Position numbers and translations under genes: made by a program. From NCBI GenBank assembly GCA_964601505.1, contig CAZRNR010000086.1, positions 1 through 5,610 of the forward strand: 5,610 nt of DNA, in the 5' to 3' direction. The notes beneath the pieces were generated by a model. It was given only the letters and a program-made list of their open reading frames with translations, was not told the origin of the DNA and did not search any database. The stretch comes from DRWZ01 sp964601505 (GTDB lineage: Bacteria; Calescibacteriota; Calescibacteriia; Calescibacteriales; Calescibacteriaceae). Every line of letters begins with the position of its first letter. The stretch's first letter is position 1. Shown piece after piece: positions 5,509 to 5,610 of this stretch.

Positions 5509-5610
5509 TCAATTTATTTTCAGTCGCAGAAATATTTTTTGGATTTTTTTAATTCCGTTAAGGCATTTTTCAGAAAACATGCTAGAGAGAGTTTCTTGTC
5601 GCTGAATATA
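5509..5610 (-). CDS. possible C-terminal end of a minus-strand gene cut by the window edge
   Basis: Two minus-strand frames are open to the right edge. One ends at TGA 5511-5509 after 33 codons. The other ends at TGA 5522-5520 after 29 codons and reads like an amphipathic Lys-rich tail (LSLACFLKNALTELKKSKK). Either could be the 3' end of a gene transcribed in the same direction as its neighbours, but open runs this short also arise by chance in such DNA. No family can be recognised. The interval given covers both options. Confidence 0.2.
   Translation of the reverse strand, partial: YIQRQETLSSMFSEKCLNGIKKIQKIFLRLKIN

Overview
The window comes from an AT-rich bacterium. It carries four intact genes, all on the minus strand and all encoding membrane proteins, separated by compact to moderate gaps and flanked on the left by about 0.8 kb of very AT-rich DNA with no convincing gene. 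The species cannot be fixed from this sequence. Low GC, a membrane pyrophosphatase of the K+-dependent type and starts that mostly lack a clear Shine-Dalgarno would fit a thermophilic or deep-branching lineage, but that is only an impression. The fatty acid hydroxylase belongs to an O2-using family, so some exposure to oxygen is likely.

In the direction of transcription (right to left), the layout is as follows. 5610-5341: an AT-rich gap whose right edge may hold the last codons of another minus-strand gene. 5340-4654: an FA2H/Scs7-like fatty acid hydroxylase with all four histidine clusters. 4602-4003: a YqaA-type VTT/DedA-related membrane protein, 51 nt downstream and possibly cotranscribed. 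4002-3724: a non-coding gap with strong strand asymmetry (very few G on the plus strand) and a 15-bp palindrome. 3723-1702: a full-length ion-pumping membrane pyrophosphatase (HppA) with K+-dependent signature residues and a glutamate placement that leans towards Na+ transport. 1618-815: an OppC/DppC-type ABC permease with no partner permease or ATPase beside it in the window.

814-1 is the accessory part. It holds a 162-bp MITE-like element (71-232) with 28-bp imperfect terminal inverted repeats, an apparent empty copy of its insertion site about 200 bp away, and two diverged copies of an ordered repeat block (384-452 and 474-581). One 79-codon open frame overlaps that repeat and is doubtful as a gene.

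The genes share a membrane theme: lipid hydroxylation, a possible lipid-handling VTT protein, PPi-driven ion pumping and peptide-type uptake. I do not see a new defence system, CRISPR array, RNA gene or biosynthetic cluster. The most novel material is the small inverted-repeat element and its repeat-rich surroundings.
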